DNA of 53,427 nt from CAYQJS01 sp964417895 (GTDB lineage Bacteria; Chloroflexota; UBA6077; SHYK01), in NCBI GenBank assembly GCA_964417895.1, contig CAYQJS010000040.1:1-53427 (forward strand), read 5' to 3'. Positions 30,784 through 40,129 of the stretch are shown here, piece after piece (positions within the stretch are counted from its first letter, which is position 1; every line of letters starts with the position of its first letter). The notes below the pieces were generated by a model. That model did not search any database. It worked only from the letters and a program-made list of their open reading frames with translations, and had not been told where the DNA came from. The translations under genes and the position numbers were made by a program.

Positions 30784-31817
30784 GCGGGAGCTCCAGGCGG
30801 AGTCGCCAGCGTTAGCATCTCCTCGACGCGCCAGCGACCCACGAGCTGCACTTCAGGCGTCAGCCATCGGCCGCTGCGGGCCCAGACGGTGCGCTGGAGA
30901 TGCTGCATAAGACGGAGCACGTCAGCGGCGCGCGCAGCGCCGCGGTTCATAATGAAGTTACCGTGCAGCCGAGAGACCTCCGCGCCGCCGAACCGGCCGC
31001 CTTTGAGCCCCGCGTCCTCAATGAGCCGTCCAGCGGCATCGCCGTCCGGATTCGCGAAGATCGATCCCAGGCTCGATCCCCCCGGCTGGGTGGCCCGTCG
31101 TACGTGCTGGATCTCGTCGATGCGGCGGCGCAGCTGGTCAGTTTCGGCGCGGACTAGGCGAAACGTCGCGCCCAGGACCACCGCCGCTAGATCGCCTCGC
31201 TTCAGTCGGCTCGTGCGGTAGTCCATCTCCAACTCGGTTGCAGTTGCCGCGCGCCGGCCCCTATCCGGCACGTGCAACGTGGCGTGAGTGAGGCGCTCAG
31301 CGACACATGAGCCGAAAGCGCCGGAGTTGTTAACTACGGCAGCGCCGACAGTTCCTGGCAGGTTCACCGCCCATTCCAGGCCTGCCCAGCCCGCGCTGGC
31401 TGCACGCCTGGCCAGCGACGCGAGCAGGCATCCCGCTTCCGCATGAAGCAGCGCGGCGCCCGCGCCATAGGGCTCCAGACTCGAGGTGACCATCGCTGCT
31501 TTCACGACCAGACCTTCGACGCCTCCATCGGCGACGAGGAGGTTCGAGCCGGCGCCGATGACGCGCCACGGGATACCCAGGAACGACGCCCGCTCGACCG
31601 CCGCCATAACCTGCTCGGTGGTGCGGGCGATGAGGAACACGTCCGCTTGGCCGCCGACTCGGAGCGAGGTGTGTTTGGACAGCGGCTCGACCATGTGAAC
31701 GGAGCCTTCCAGGTTGCGCGTGAGGGCGGCCAGCGCCCCGTGGGGGATATCGGCGGCTTCCCGTCCTGGCGAGGAATGCGGAGTGACCAGGCGACCTCCC
31801 GCGTTCCTAGTGGCCAC
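30780..31817 (-). CDS. murB: UDP-N-acetylmuramate dehydrogenase
   Basis: The 345-residue flavoenzyme reduces UDP-GlcNAc-enolpyruvate to UDP-MurNAc. HTSLRVGGQADVFLI, RVIGAGSNLLVADGGVEGLV (FAD site), LEWAVNLPGTVGAAVVNNSG and QPGGSSLGSIFANP (catalytic Ser) are typical, with the C-terminal GRFGGAEVSRLHGNFIMN. It is the compact MurB type without the extra Tyr loop. The GTG start gives an N-terminal lead-in of about 40 residues; it overlaps murC by 11 nt. Confidence 0.94.
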   Translation of the reverse strand: MATRNAGGRLVTPHSSPGREAADIPHGALAALTRNLEGSVHMVEPLSKHTSLRVGGQADVFLIARTTEQVMAAVERASFLGIPWRVIGAGSNLLVADGGVEGLVVKAAMVTSSLEPYGAGAALLHAEAGCLLASLARRAASAGWAGLEWAVNLPGTVGAAVVNNSGAFGSCVAERLTHATLHVPDRGRRAATATELEMDYRTSRLKRGDLAAVVLGATFRLVRAETDQLRRRIDEIQHVRRATQPGGSSLGSIFANPDGDAAGRLIEDAGLKGGRFGGAEVSRLHGNFIMNRGAARAADVLRLMQHLQRTVWARSGRWLTPEVQLVGRWRVEEMLTLATPPGAPA

Positions 31818-33258
31818 GCGAGAGGTCCTCTCGCACGCCGGCCGGTGACTCAGTCGGCTCTAACCTGGCCTCCAACCCGGCAACGATCTGAGGGCCGAGA
31901 GTCCACACGTCACCGGCCCCCAATACGAGGACCAGATCGCCTCGCTGGGCGCTAGCCACGATCACGCGAGGGACCTCGTCGGCGGGCAGCCACCGCGCAT
32001 CCGGGTGCCGCATTTCCCTGGCTAGCTCGGCGACAGTCAGGTCCTCGTCCTGCGCCTCGCGCCCCGGGGGCCGGTAGGTAGGGACGAGGATCACGTGATC
32101 GGCCGATTGGAAGCATCGCAGGAAGTCATTCCAGAGGCTCAGGGTGCGATGGACAGTGTGTGGCTGAAAGATGGCCCAGAGCGGGCAACCAAAATGGGCT
32201 CGCGCTGCTGCCAGCGTCACTCCAATCGCTGTCGGGTGATGGGCGTAGTCGTCTACAACGGTGATGCCGCCAACCTCGCCCACCACCTCGAAGCGCCGTC
32301 TCGTGCCCTGAAAGGTGCTCAGGCCAGTGGCGATCTCATCCATGGATAGGCCCAACGTTGAGCACACGGCGACGACCGCTGCCGCGTTCATCGCGTTGTG
32401 CCGTCCCGTGAGGTGGATTTCAAGATCGTCCACGTGGCCCTCCGGATCACGCAGCGTGAAGTGGCCTTGCAGCCGCCCCGCCGGTTCCCAGCCGAGGAGG
32501 CGCCAGTCTGCGTCGATAGCGCTGCCGTAGGTGACGCGGCGCGCATGTCCAACGGGGAGGTCGCGTGCGACGGGATCGTCGGCGGAAATCACCGCCGTCC
32601 CGCCCGGGCGGACGCGCGCGAGAAACTCCTCGAACGCGCCCTTCAAGCTGGCGAAATCCCCGAAGTAGTCCAGGTGGTCAGGTTCCACGCTCGTTACAAC
32701 TGCGATCTCGGGGTCGTAGTCGAGGAAACGGCGATCGAACTCATCAGCCTCGGCTACCAGCAAGTCCCCCCGACCGTATCGGCCAGAGCGATGGAAGTTC
32801 AGCAGCTCCGAGCCGACGTGGAACGTGGGGTCCAGGCCAGCGTGTTCGAGAACCGTCGCCGCGAGGGCGGTTGTCGTGGTTTTGCCATGCGTGCCGGCTA
32901 TGGCAACCCCCCGGCGGCATCGCATGAGGCTCCCCAACGCGATCGAGTGTTTTATGACAGGTATTCCGCGCGCCAGAGCCGACTCGATCTCGGGGTTGTC
33001 CTGGGGCACGGCGGATGAGATCACCACTAGGTCGACGTTTCCGACGTGCTCAGCGTGGTGCCCCAGCACCACGCTGGCGCCGAGGCGGCGAAGATCAATG
33101 AGGGCCGAGCTATCGACCAGGTCCGAGCCGGAAACACGGACGCCCTTCTCCAGCAAGATGGTGGCGAGGGGCGTCATCGCGGCCCCCCCGATACCGACCA
33201 GGTGCACCGACCCTACGCGGTCAAGGTCGGGATGCTGGGACGGTGACGCTGTGTCCAC
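31807..33258 (-). CDS. murC: UDP-N-acetylmuramate-L-alanine ligase
   Basis: The 483-residue Mur ligase adds L-Ala to UDP-MurNAc. The N-terminal domain has VHLVGIGGAAMTPLATILL, the ATP loop is VAIAGTHGKTTTTALAA (122-129 core), then EADEFDRRFLDYDPEIAVVTSVEPDHLDYFGD and DDYAHHPTAI (MurC-specific His pair). The length is normal. It begins 3 nt after the ftsW stop, in the slot where murG usually stands between ftsW and murC, so murG is missing from this cluster. Confidence 0.96.
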   Translation of the reverse strand: MDTASPSQHPDLDRVGSVHLVGIGGAAMTPLATILLEKGVRVSGSDLVDSSALIDLRRLGASVVLGHHAEHVGNVDLVVISSAVPQDNPEIESALARGIPVIKHSIALGSLMRCRRGVAIAGTHGKTTTTALAATVLEHAGLDPTFHVGSELLNFHRSGRYGRGDLLVAEADEFDRRFLDYDPEIAVVTSVEPDHLDYFGDFASLKGAFEEFLARVRPGGTAVISADDPVARDLPVGHARRVTYGSAIDADWRLLGWEPAGRLQGHFTLRDPEGHVDDLEIHLTGRHNAMNAAAVVAVCSTLGLSMDEIATGLSTFQGTRRRFEVVGEVGGITVVDDYAHHPTAIGVTLAAARAHFGCPLWAIFQPHTVHRTLSLWNDFLRCFQSADHVILVPTYRPPGREAQDEDLTVAELAREMRHPDARWLPADEVPRVIVASAQRGDLVLVLGAGDVWTLGPQIVAGLEARLEPTESPAGVREDLSRGH

Positions 33259-33261
33259 CGG

Positions 33262-34482
33262 CTAGCGTCCAGCCGCCCGCTCGGCCAATCGCCTGCGGCC
33301 TTGCGGTGCTCGGCCTACCCGCTCTCGACGCTCGGTTCGGACGGTAGTCCTCCAACCTCTCAGGATGGCCAACCATGAACGGTGTTGAGGGTCGACCGAG
33401 CGCGAGACGCTCAGAAGGATGCCCACGGCTGTGAGGGTGGTAAGCATGGCGGAGCCCCCATAACTCAAGAAAGGAAGAGGGACACCGGTATTCGGAACGA
33501 CGTTGGTCACCACTGCCATGTTTATCAGCGCTTGCCAGCCGATCAGGCAGGTGGCGCCGGCGGCAAGCGCCCGGCCGAGCGGATCCTGGGCCGCAACCGC
33601 GATGAAGAGGCCACGCCAGCACAACAAGAGGAACAATCCAAGCACGAGAGTAGCCCCGAGGAACCCCGTTTCCTCCCCCACGACGGCGAAGATGCTGTCC
33701 GTGTGCGCGTTGGGCAGATAGTCGTACTTCTTCCGGCCGGCGCCCAAACCGAGTCCCGAAAGACCCCCGGACCCGAGGGCGGTGAGGGCCTGCGTTGTTT
33801 GCCAGCCCGCCCCCGTCGAGTTGGCCCAGGGATCGCGAAAGGCTTCGATTCTGTCGGCTCTGTATCCCGAGCTGAGAACGAGATTGACGAGGAGAACAGT
33901 TCCCACCGCGGCACCAAGGAGCGCGTGCACCACGTTGGCCCCAGCCACGAAGAACACGGTCGCGGCGGTCAGGACCAGAACCGCGGTGGTGCCGAGGTCG
34001 GGCTGGACTAGGACCAACCCCCCGGAGAGCGCCAGGATGATGGCGAAAGGAATCGTGCCGACGGTCAGCTTGTTGACGTTGCCGCCCACGCGCGTGACCC
34101 AGCTTGCCAGATACACGACCATCGCGACCTTGGCCACCTCGCTGGGCTGAAACGACAGCGGGCCCAGTGATAGCCAGCGGGTCGCACCATAGGTGGAGGT
34201 GCCAAACACCAGAACGAGCGCCAGCAAGATCAGGCTGGCGAGATAGAACGGAGTGGCGATGCGCTGCCAGAGGTGATAGTCCATGCGGGCCACTAGCGCC
34301 ATGACGCCAGCCCCGACGACGACCCAGGCTACATGGCGCACGAGGAAATAGGCTCCGTCGCCGAAGTACTTGTGGGCGGCGACAAAGCTGGCGCTGAATA
34401 CCATCCCGATGCCCACCGCGAGCAGAAGGCATGCCGCGAGCAAAAGAACCACGTCGAATACGCGCCGGGCGGGGACGCTCAT
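33262..34482 (-). CDS. ftsW: Peptidoglycan glycosyltransferase FtsW (SEDS family)
   Basis: The 406-residue SEDS protein has ten hydrophobic helices. ARMDYHLWQRIATPFY, the loop with FQPSEVAKVAMVVYLASW, VLVQPDLGTTAVLV (catalytic Asp), EETGFLGATLVL and LPFLSYGGSAM are the family motifs. It polymerises lipid II at the septum with its partner transpeptidase FtsI, also in this array. The start at 34482 overlaps the murD stop by 4 nt. The C-terminal 40 residues are a basic cytoplasmic tail (WRTTVRTERRERVGRAPQGRR). Confidence 0.94.
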   Translation of the reverse strand: MSVPARRVFDVVLLLAACLLLAVGIGMVFSASFVAAHKYFGDGAYFLVRHVAWVVVGAGVMALVARMDYHLWQRIATPFYLASLILLALVLVFGTSTYGATRWLSLGPLSFQPSEVAKVAMVVYLASWVTRVGGNVNKLTVGTIPFAIILALSGGLVLVQPDLGTTAVLVLTAATVFFVAGANVVHALLGAAVGTVLLVNLVLSSGYRADRIEAFRDPWANSTGAGWQTTQALTALGSGGLSGLGLGAGRKKYDYLPNAHTDSIFAVVGEETGFLGATLVLGLFLLLCWRGLFIAVAAQDPLGRALAAGATCLIGWQALINMAVVTNVVPNTGVPLPFLSYGGSAMLTTLTAVGILLSVSRSVDPQHRSWLAILRGWRTTVRTERRERVGRAPQGRRRLAERAAGR

Positions 34483-35879
34483 TCGTCGGACTCCGCGGCA
34501 AGCGCCCTCACCGCTCTCCGGAACGCGTGCCCTCTCGCTTCGTAGTCCCTGAACTCATCGAAGCTCGTGCACCCCGGAGAGAGGAGCACCACGTCGCCCG
34601 GCTTTGCCAGAGAGCGCGCAAGCGGGACGGTCTCGCGGAAACTGTTTGCCATAGCGAGGGGTGCCGAAAACCCGGCTGATTCAAGCGCGCACTTGATGAG
34701 GGGAGCCGCTTCGCCCACGAGCACTACCGCGCACGCACGCGCGACGATGAGCTGCGCCCAGTCCTCCATGGGTAGGTGTTTGTCCCGTCCGCCGGCAATC
34801 AAGACGACAGGCTCGACGAAGGAGCGAAGGGCCGCGGCAGACCGCTCGGGCGAAGTCCCGATCGAGTCATTGATGTACGTGATTCCATCAAAGGTGGCCA
34901 CAGCCTCTAGTCGGTGTGGCACGGGCTCGAACGAGCGTATGGCCTCGGCTATCGGCTCCGGAGCGCACCCCACAGCGTGGCCGACGGCCGCCGCCGCCAG
35001 GGCGTTGGCCACGTTGTGGAGCCCCCGGAGGCGCAGCTCCGCGCGGTGGAGGAACGGATCCGCCAGCGTCCACAAGCGCAGCTCCTCGTGCGCCAGCCAG
35101 GCGCCGCGCTCGACGGGCCTCTGGATGCTGAATTCCAACGTCGAGCTTGCGTGCGGCAAGTCCGACGCTATGGGGTCGTCAGCGTTCAGCACTGCGATGT
35201 CCTCCGGGCGCTGGAAGCGCACGATGTTGCTCTTGGCTCGGATGTAGTCGTCCATGTCCGGGTGGCGGTCGAGGTGGTTGGGGGTGATGTTCAGCACCGC
35301 CGCAACCCGGGGGGATGCCTCCAGGTCAGCAAGCTGGAAGCTACTCAGTTCGAGGACACACCACGTCATCGCGGTGATTTCGGCAAGGCGTCCGAGCATC
35401 GGGATGCCGATGTTGCCACCCACGACGGCCGGGATGCCGGCGTGCTCGAGGATGCGGCCGGTAAGCGCCGTCGTCGTCGTCTTGCCGCTGCTCCCGGTTA
35501 TGCCCGCAATCGGGCCGGGGCAAAGCTCCAGGAACAGCGAGGTAGCGCTAGAAATTCGAATGCCCGCGGTCGCGGCCTGTGCCACGACGGAAGATTCGCG
35601 GGGCACCCCGGGGCTGACGAAGATCTCTGAGCAGTGCGCTAGATCGTCGGCGCGCTGAGCCCCGAGGGTGTAACGAACGGGAAGTCCCGCGAGCGCGGCG
35701 AGCGGCTCGGCGAGGGCCTCGGGCGCAGCCCGGTCGCTCACCGTGACCTCTGCGCCGCAGCGGCAAAGGAAACCGACCAGGTCGACGCCCTCTCGTCCGA
35801 GACCAACGACGCCGACCCTGCGCCCACGCAGTAGCGCGATGCGCTCGCGCGCCAGCGGGGCGAGGTGCTCAAGTGCCAT
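34479..35879 (-). CDS. murD: UDP-N-acetylmuramoyl-L-alanine-D-glutamate ligase
   Basis: The 466-residue Mur ligase adds D-Glu. RVGVVGLGREGVDLVGFL opens the UDP domain, ITGSSGKTTTTALTG (129-136) is the ATP loop with Ser-Ser in place of the common Thr-Asn, then CVLELSSFQLADLEASP, LNITPNHLDRHPDMDDY and YINDSIGTSPERSAAALRSF, all MurD-type. The start at 35879 is 2 nt after the mraY stop. The open frame extends far upstream inside mraY, but the UDP-domain homology begins here. Confidence 0.94.
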   Translation of the reverse strand: MALEHLAPLARERIALLRGRRVGVVGLGREGVDLVGFLCRCGAEVTVSDRAAPEALAEPLAALAGLPVRYTLGAQRADDLAHCSEIFVSPGVPRESSVVAQAATAGIRISSATSLFLELCPGPIAGITGSSGKTTTTALTGRILEHAGIPAVVGGNIGIPMLGRLAEITAMTWCVLELSSFQLADLEASPRVAAVLNITPNHLDRHPDMDDYIRAKSNIVRFQRPEDIAVLNADDPIASDLPHASSTLEFSIQRPVERGAWLAHEELRLWTLADPFLHRAELRLRGLHNVANALAAAAVGHAVGCAPEPIAEAIRSFEPVPHRLEAVATFDGITYINDSIGTSPERSAAALRSFVEPVVLIAGGRDKHLPMEDWAQLIVARACAVVLVGEAAPLIKCALESAGFSAPLAMANSFRETVPLARSLAKPGDVVLLSPGCTSFDEFRDYEARGHAFRRAVRALAAESDE

Positions 35880-35881
35880 GG

Positions 35882-36841
35882 CTAGATCAGCGCCAGGGCG
35901 ATGCCGATCATGCCCGTGAAAATGCTTATGAGCCAGAATCGTTGTGAAACGTGCGTTTCCGACCACCCCATCATTTCGAAATGATGGTGGAGCGGAGACA
36001 TGCGAAACAAGCGCCGACCACCGGTTAGCTTGAAGAACCCGACCTGGAGAATGACTGACAGGGCCTCGGCGACGAACACGAAGCCAATGAGGGGGAGGAG
36101 GAGCAGGTGGCCCGTCATGAGCGCCACCGTTGCCAGCGCGGCTCCAAGCGAGAGTGCGCCCGCGTCGCCCATGAAGAGATTCGCGGGGTAGGCGTTGAAC
36201 CACAGGAATGCCAGGAGTGCGCCCACGATTGTGAAGCAAAACGTCGCCAGCGGGGCCTGCCCTTGAAGATGCGCGATGATGCCATAGCAGGTGAAGGCTA
36301 CGGCGGCGCAGACTCCGGCTAGGCTGTCGAGCCCATCTGTGAGGTTTACGGCGTTAGCCGTCGCGAGAACCGCCAGCGCCGCGAGCGGCACGTACAGGAG
36401 GCCGAGGTGCCAGGGCGCCACGATCGTTGGCAGATACAAATAGTCGTACCCCAGCACCGCCCAGACGGCGACCGCGGTGCCGATGGAGATGGCCCCAAGC
36501 CCGGCGAACTTCACGCGCACGGTCAAACCCTCCGTCGTCTTCCCAAGCAGGCCGAGCACGTCATCCAGCGTGCCGAGCACGCCTGTAAAGGCGGTCACGG
36601 CGAGTGGAACGACGATGGACGGGTTGTTGATCACGTTGAACAGCGCAGTGGAGACGAAGACCGACGCCCAGACCAGAATTCCCCCCATGGTGGGCGTGCC
36701 CGCTTTCTCGTGATGAGAATCGGGCCCATCGAGCCTGATCTGCTTCCCCACGCGAAGGGTGCGCAAGATGTGCACGAGCGGGTAGCCAGCGGCCAACGCC
36801 ACGAACGCAGTGAACGCGGCAACACGAAGCGCGTGGTCCAC
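35882..36841 (-). CDS. mraY: Phospho-N-acetylmuramoyl-pentapeptide-transferase
   Basis: The 319-residue membrane enzyme makes lipid I. KAGTPTMGGILVWASVF, FTGVLGTLDDVLGLLGKTTEGL (Asp-Asp pair), NAVNLTDGLDSLAGVCAAVAF and LFMGDAGALSLGAALATVAL, followed by SPLHHHFEMMGWSETHVSQRFWL, are the diagnostic stretches. Nine to ten helices fit. It accepts UDP-MurNAc-pentapeptide, which requires MurE upstream in the pathway, yet murE is not in this array. murF ends 33 nt before it. Confidence 0.96.
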   Translation of the reverse strand: MDHALRVAAFTAFVALAAGYPLVHILRTLRVGKQIRLDGPDSHHEKAGTPTMGGILVWASVFVSTALFNVINNPSIVVPLAVTAFTGVLGTLDDVLGLLGKTTEGLTVRVKFAGLGAISIGTAVAVWAVLGYDYLYLPTIVAPWHLGLLYVPLAALAVLATANAVNLTDGLDSLAGVCAAVAFTCYGIIAHLQGQAPLATFCFTIVGALLAFLWFNAYPANLFMGDAGALSLGAALATVALMTGHLLLLPLIGFVFVAEALSVILQVGFFKLTGGRRLFRMSPLHHHFEMMGWSETHVSQRFWLISIFTGMIGIALALI

Positions 36842-36874
36842 TCTATATCCGGAGCCGGTGGCGGCACCGGTGGC

Positions 36875-38260
36875 TCACGCCGCCACCCGAATGGCATCCA
36901 CGACCTCGTCCAGCTCCACGCTGTGGGAGCCTTTGACCAGCACGAAGTCGCCCGGCCGGAGACCGCGTTCCAGGCGATGGATCACTTCACGGTTGCGGTC
37001 GAAGCTTTCGACCGCATCGGCATGCATTCCCGCCGTCTGGGCCTCCTCGGCGATGGTGCGGGCGCGGGCCCCGACAGTGATGAGCCAATCCGCGACTCCC
37101 GCGGCCCTTCGCCCAACGATGCGGTGGCCCTCGCCTTCAAAGCTTCCCAGCTCAAGCATGTCCCCCAGCACTGCCACACGACGCCCTTTCATGTCGGCGA
37201 GCAGGTTGAGCGCCGCGAGCGTCGACGCCGGACTGGCGTTGTAGGTGTCGTCGAGGATCGTCGAGCCGCGGATGCCGCGAACCACGACGAGGCGGATCCC
37301 GTTCTCGACCCGCACTAGCCCACCTACCGCCTCTTCGAAGCTCATGCCGACGCGCAGCGCCACGGCGACGGCTGCCAGCGCTGCGTACACGGAGTGTTTA
37401 CCCACAAGGCCCATTCTGGCGCGCAGCTGATGTTGGGCGTACCGAACCGTGAACTCGATACCGCCCAGACCGTGGCTCTCGATATCGGTTGCGGCAACGG
37501 CCGCCTCAGGGGCGAGGCCGTAGAGCACAACGTCGGCGCGGCCCTTGCCGGCCATGTGCCGGACGCGCTCATCATCGGCGTTCAAGACGGCTAGACCATC
37601 GGCCGGCAGCTCCTGCACGAGCTCGCTCTTGGCCTCCGCGATGCGGTCCATCGTCCCAAGCCGTTCCAGGTGGCTGGGTTGGATGTTGGTCACCACGCCG
37701 ATCGAAGGGAGGGCCAGGCGTGCGAGCAGACGGATCTCGCCGAGATCGTTCATGCCCATCTCGAGCACCGCCGCGCGGTGGCTTGGCTCCAGTTGCATGA
37801 GCGTGAGCGGAACTCCGATGTCCGTATTGAGGTTGGCTGGCGTCCGCAGTACGGGTGTGCGTTGCGCTAACAGCCCCGCGATCACCTCCTTCGTCGTCGT
37901 TTTCCCGACGCTGCCCGTAACACCCACCACGATGCAATCGTGTCTGCAGCGCCAGTAGCGCGCGAGGTCTTGCAACCCGCGCAGCGTGCTTGTCGCGAGG
38001 ATGACTGGCTGGCCCGTCCAGTCGGGCGAACCCCAGGGCTGACCTTCAAGCACGTGCTCGACGAGCGCGCCGGCGGCGCCGCGGGTCAGCGCGTCGACGA
38101 CAAAGTCGTGGCCGTCATGTTTCTGCCCCCGGAACGCTACGAACAGATCACCCGGGCCGGCTCTCCGAGAGTCGATAGCCACGGCTCGAAAGGCTGCGTT
38201 CCGATTGCCGGCGATGAGTCGGCCTCTCGTCCCGGCCAGGACGTCGTCAAGGGTGAACAT
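36875..38260 (-). CDS. murF: UDP-N-acetylmuramoyl-tripeptide-D-alanyl-D-alanine ligase
   Basis: The 461-residue Mur ligase adds D-Ala-D-Ala. Its N-terminal domain has FRAVAIDSRRAGPGDLFVAF, the ATP loop is VGVTGSVGKTTTKEVIAGLL (116-124), then LEMGMNDLGEIRLLARLA, VLNADDERVRHMAG and ILDDTYNASPASTLAALNLL, the MurF-specific run. It follows ftsI directly by 37 nt; the usual murE between them is absent. Neither murE nor a fused MurE-F is seen (length is that of MurF alone). Confidence 0.95.
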   Translation of the reverse strand: MFTLDDVLAGTRGRLIAGNRNAAFRAVAIDSRRAGPGDLFVAFRGQKHDGHDFVVDALTRGAAGALVEHVLEGQPWGSPDWTGQPVILATSTLRGLQDLARYWRCRHDCIVVGVTGSVGKTTTKEVIAGLLAQRTPVLRTPANLNTDIGVPLTLMQLEPSHRAAVLEMGMNDLGEIRLLARLALPSIGVVTNIQPSHLERLGTMDRIAEAKSELVQELPADGLAVLNADDERVRHMAGKGRADVVLYGLAPEAAVAATDIESHGLGGIEFTVRYAQHQLRARMGLVGKHSVYAALAAVAVALRVGMSFEEAVGGLVRVENGIRLVVVRGIRGSTILDDTYNASPASTLAALNLLADMKGRRVAVLGDMLELGSFEGEGHRIVGRRAAGVADWLITVGARARTIAEEAQTAGMHADAVESFDRNREVIHRLERGLRPGDFVLVKGSHSVELDEVVDAIRVAA

Positions 38261-38297
38261 TTGCTACCTGCTTCCCGGTAATCGGGCAGCGCGCGGA

Positions 38298-40120
38298 CTA
38301 AGGGGCGCTCGGGCCGACACCCGGTGCCCTCTCTGCCGTCCCCTGGGGAGCAATCTGTAGATGGGCGAGCAGCTCACTGGCCACGTTGCGAAACACGGGG
38401 GCGGCGGCGATCCCGCCGTAGAGGGCCTCGGGGCGGTCGATACGGACCAGAATGGCAAAGCGCGGGTTCGGTATGGGGCCCATCCCCACGTACGAGGCGT
38501 AGGTCTTCCCCGAGCTGTAGCCCCCCGGCCCGGGGATGTCGGCCGTGCCGCTCTTTGCGGCCAGGACGTAGCCTTCGAGCCGATGAGCTTGAAGGGCAGG
38601 CTGGCTCCAGGCCGACACCATCATGTCGAGCATCGTGTCCGCTGTTCGGGATGATACGACAGAGCGAACCGCTTGCGGCTCAGTTCGGCGCACCCCGTCC
38701 GCGCCTCGCACCTCCCGTACGAGCTGCGGCTGCATGCGCACGCCACCATTGCCCAGAGAGGCGACGGCGCCGATCATCTGGAGCGGTGTGACGGACACCG
38801 ACTGCCCGTACGAGTTTGTGGCCAGGTCGATTCGTGACCATCCAGGGTCGGACGGCCGCCGAAAAGCGCCGGGTGCCTCGCCGTTGAGCGGAACCCCGGT
38901 GGGGGCGCCGAAGCCGAAGACCTCCAGGTAGCCGTAGAACCGCTCTGGCCCGAGGAGCCCTGCTACCCACTGGGCGCCGGTGTTGAGGGAGAGGGTGAGA
39001 ATCTGGCGCACCGTCACGCTTCCGTGCGCGCCGCCGTCCCAGTTGCGGATCGGGACGCCGTTCACCAGGGCGAGGCCGTTGTCCTGGTACCGGCTCTCGG
39101 GGTTCACCAGCCCCTCTTCGATGGCGGCCGCTACGGTGACGAGTTTCATGACTGACCCGGGCTCGTACGTGTCTGTCGCGACCACGGGCTTGTACAGGTC
39201 CTGTCGGGCGCCGTCGAAGGTCAGGTCGGTCAGACTGTAGGTAGGGGTAGCTGCCATTGCCAGGATCGCCCCTGTGCTGGGCTCCATCACGATGATGAGA
39301 CCGCCTGTGGCCTTGTTTGCGCTCACGGCGGCCGCGAGCTCGCGCTCCACGACTCGTTGAACGTAACGGTCGATGGTAAGCACCACGTCGGAACCATGGA
39401 CCGCCGGCACCAGCGCCTTCCGGGCGATGGTGATCTCGCCCCCGACGGTGTCGCGTTCGGTCAAGAGGACGCCGGTCTTACCCGCAAGCTCGGTGTCCAT
39501 GGTCAGCTCGATCCCACTGAGCCCGCGGCCGTCCTGTCCGACGAAGCCCAGCAATTGGGCGGNNNNNNNNNNAACGCCAGCCCGGCCCGTATCAACGCCT
39601 GCCGCGTCTCCTGCTTCGCTGCCTCGCGAACCGAAGTTTTCGCTTCCATGAGGCTTGACAATTCCCGGGCTGGAAGGCGTCGAAGCTCGATGCCGGCGAG
39701 CCCAGCCGCCTCGATGCGGGCGGCGGCATTAGCCGGGACGCGCGGCGCTACCGGCGTCCAATGGCGGTCCGCTTCGCGAACGCGGCCGAGGACCTCTTCG
39801 CGCGGTAGCCCGAGCGACTCCGCGAGCAGGGTCACCGCCCGCTCCGCGTCGGAAATCTCGGGCCGGTACACGTACACGCTGTCGTACATCACATTGAGGG
39901 CGAGAGGGTGGCCGCTAGCGTCGAGGAGCGCGCCACGCTTCGGAATCAGCGGGCGTCGTTGCTCGTGCTCCTCGCTGGCCAGCACGGCGAAGCGCTGATG
40001 CTCGGCGATCTGGTGGTAGAACAGACTCTGGGCGATGAGAGCCGCGCACGCGGTGAAAACGAGCCCGACAAAGAGGACGCGCGCCCGCTGTGCCTGCTCG
40101 ACGGCTGGGTTCGCTTGCAC
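38298..40120 (-). CDS. ftsI: Septal penicillin-binding protein FtsI (class B), interrupted by a scaffold gap
   Basis: The N-terminal part (39573-40120) has a membrane anchor (VLFVGLVFTACAALIAQSLF) and the pedestal RRPLIPKRGALLDASGHPLA...GIELRRLPAREL. The C-terminal part (38298-39562) resumes at AQLLGFVGQDGRGLSGIE and contains the active site EPGSVMK (Ser codon 39153-39155), LSLNTG (SxN variant) and AAKSGTADI (KSG). It crosslinks septal peptidoglycan with FtsW. Ten Ns at 39563-39572 split it. In normal proteins only about eight residues separate the two parts, yet about 30 residues that look like a TetR N-terminus stand here, so the junction is probably misassembled. Confidence 0.88.
39563..39572. 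other. Assembly gap (10 Ns)
   Basis: Ten ambiguous bases mark a contig junction inside ftsI. The true length is unknown. Sequence on the 39573-39655 side does not fit the surrounding protein (see ftsI). Confidence 0.99.
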
Positions 40121-40129
40121 CGCTGTCAG

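Noticed and set aside
34479..36239. A 586-residue MurD
   Set aside because: The extra 120 residues lie inside mraY in another frame; UDP-domain homology starts at 35879.
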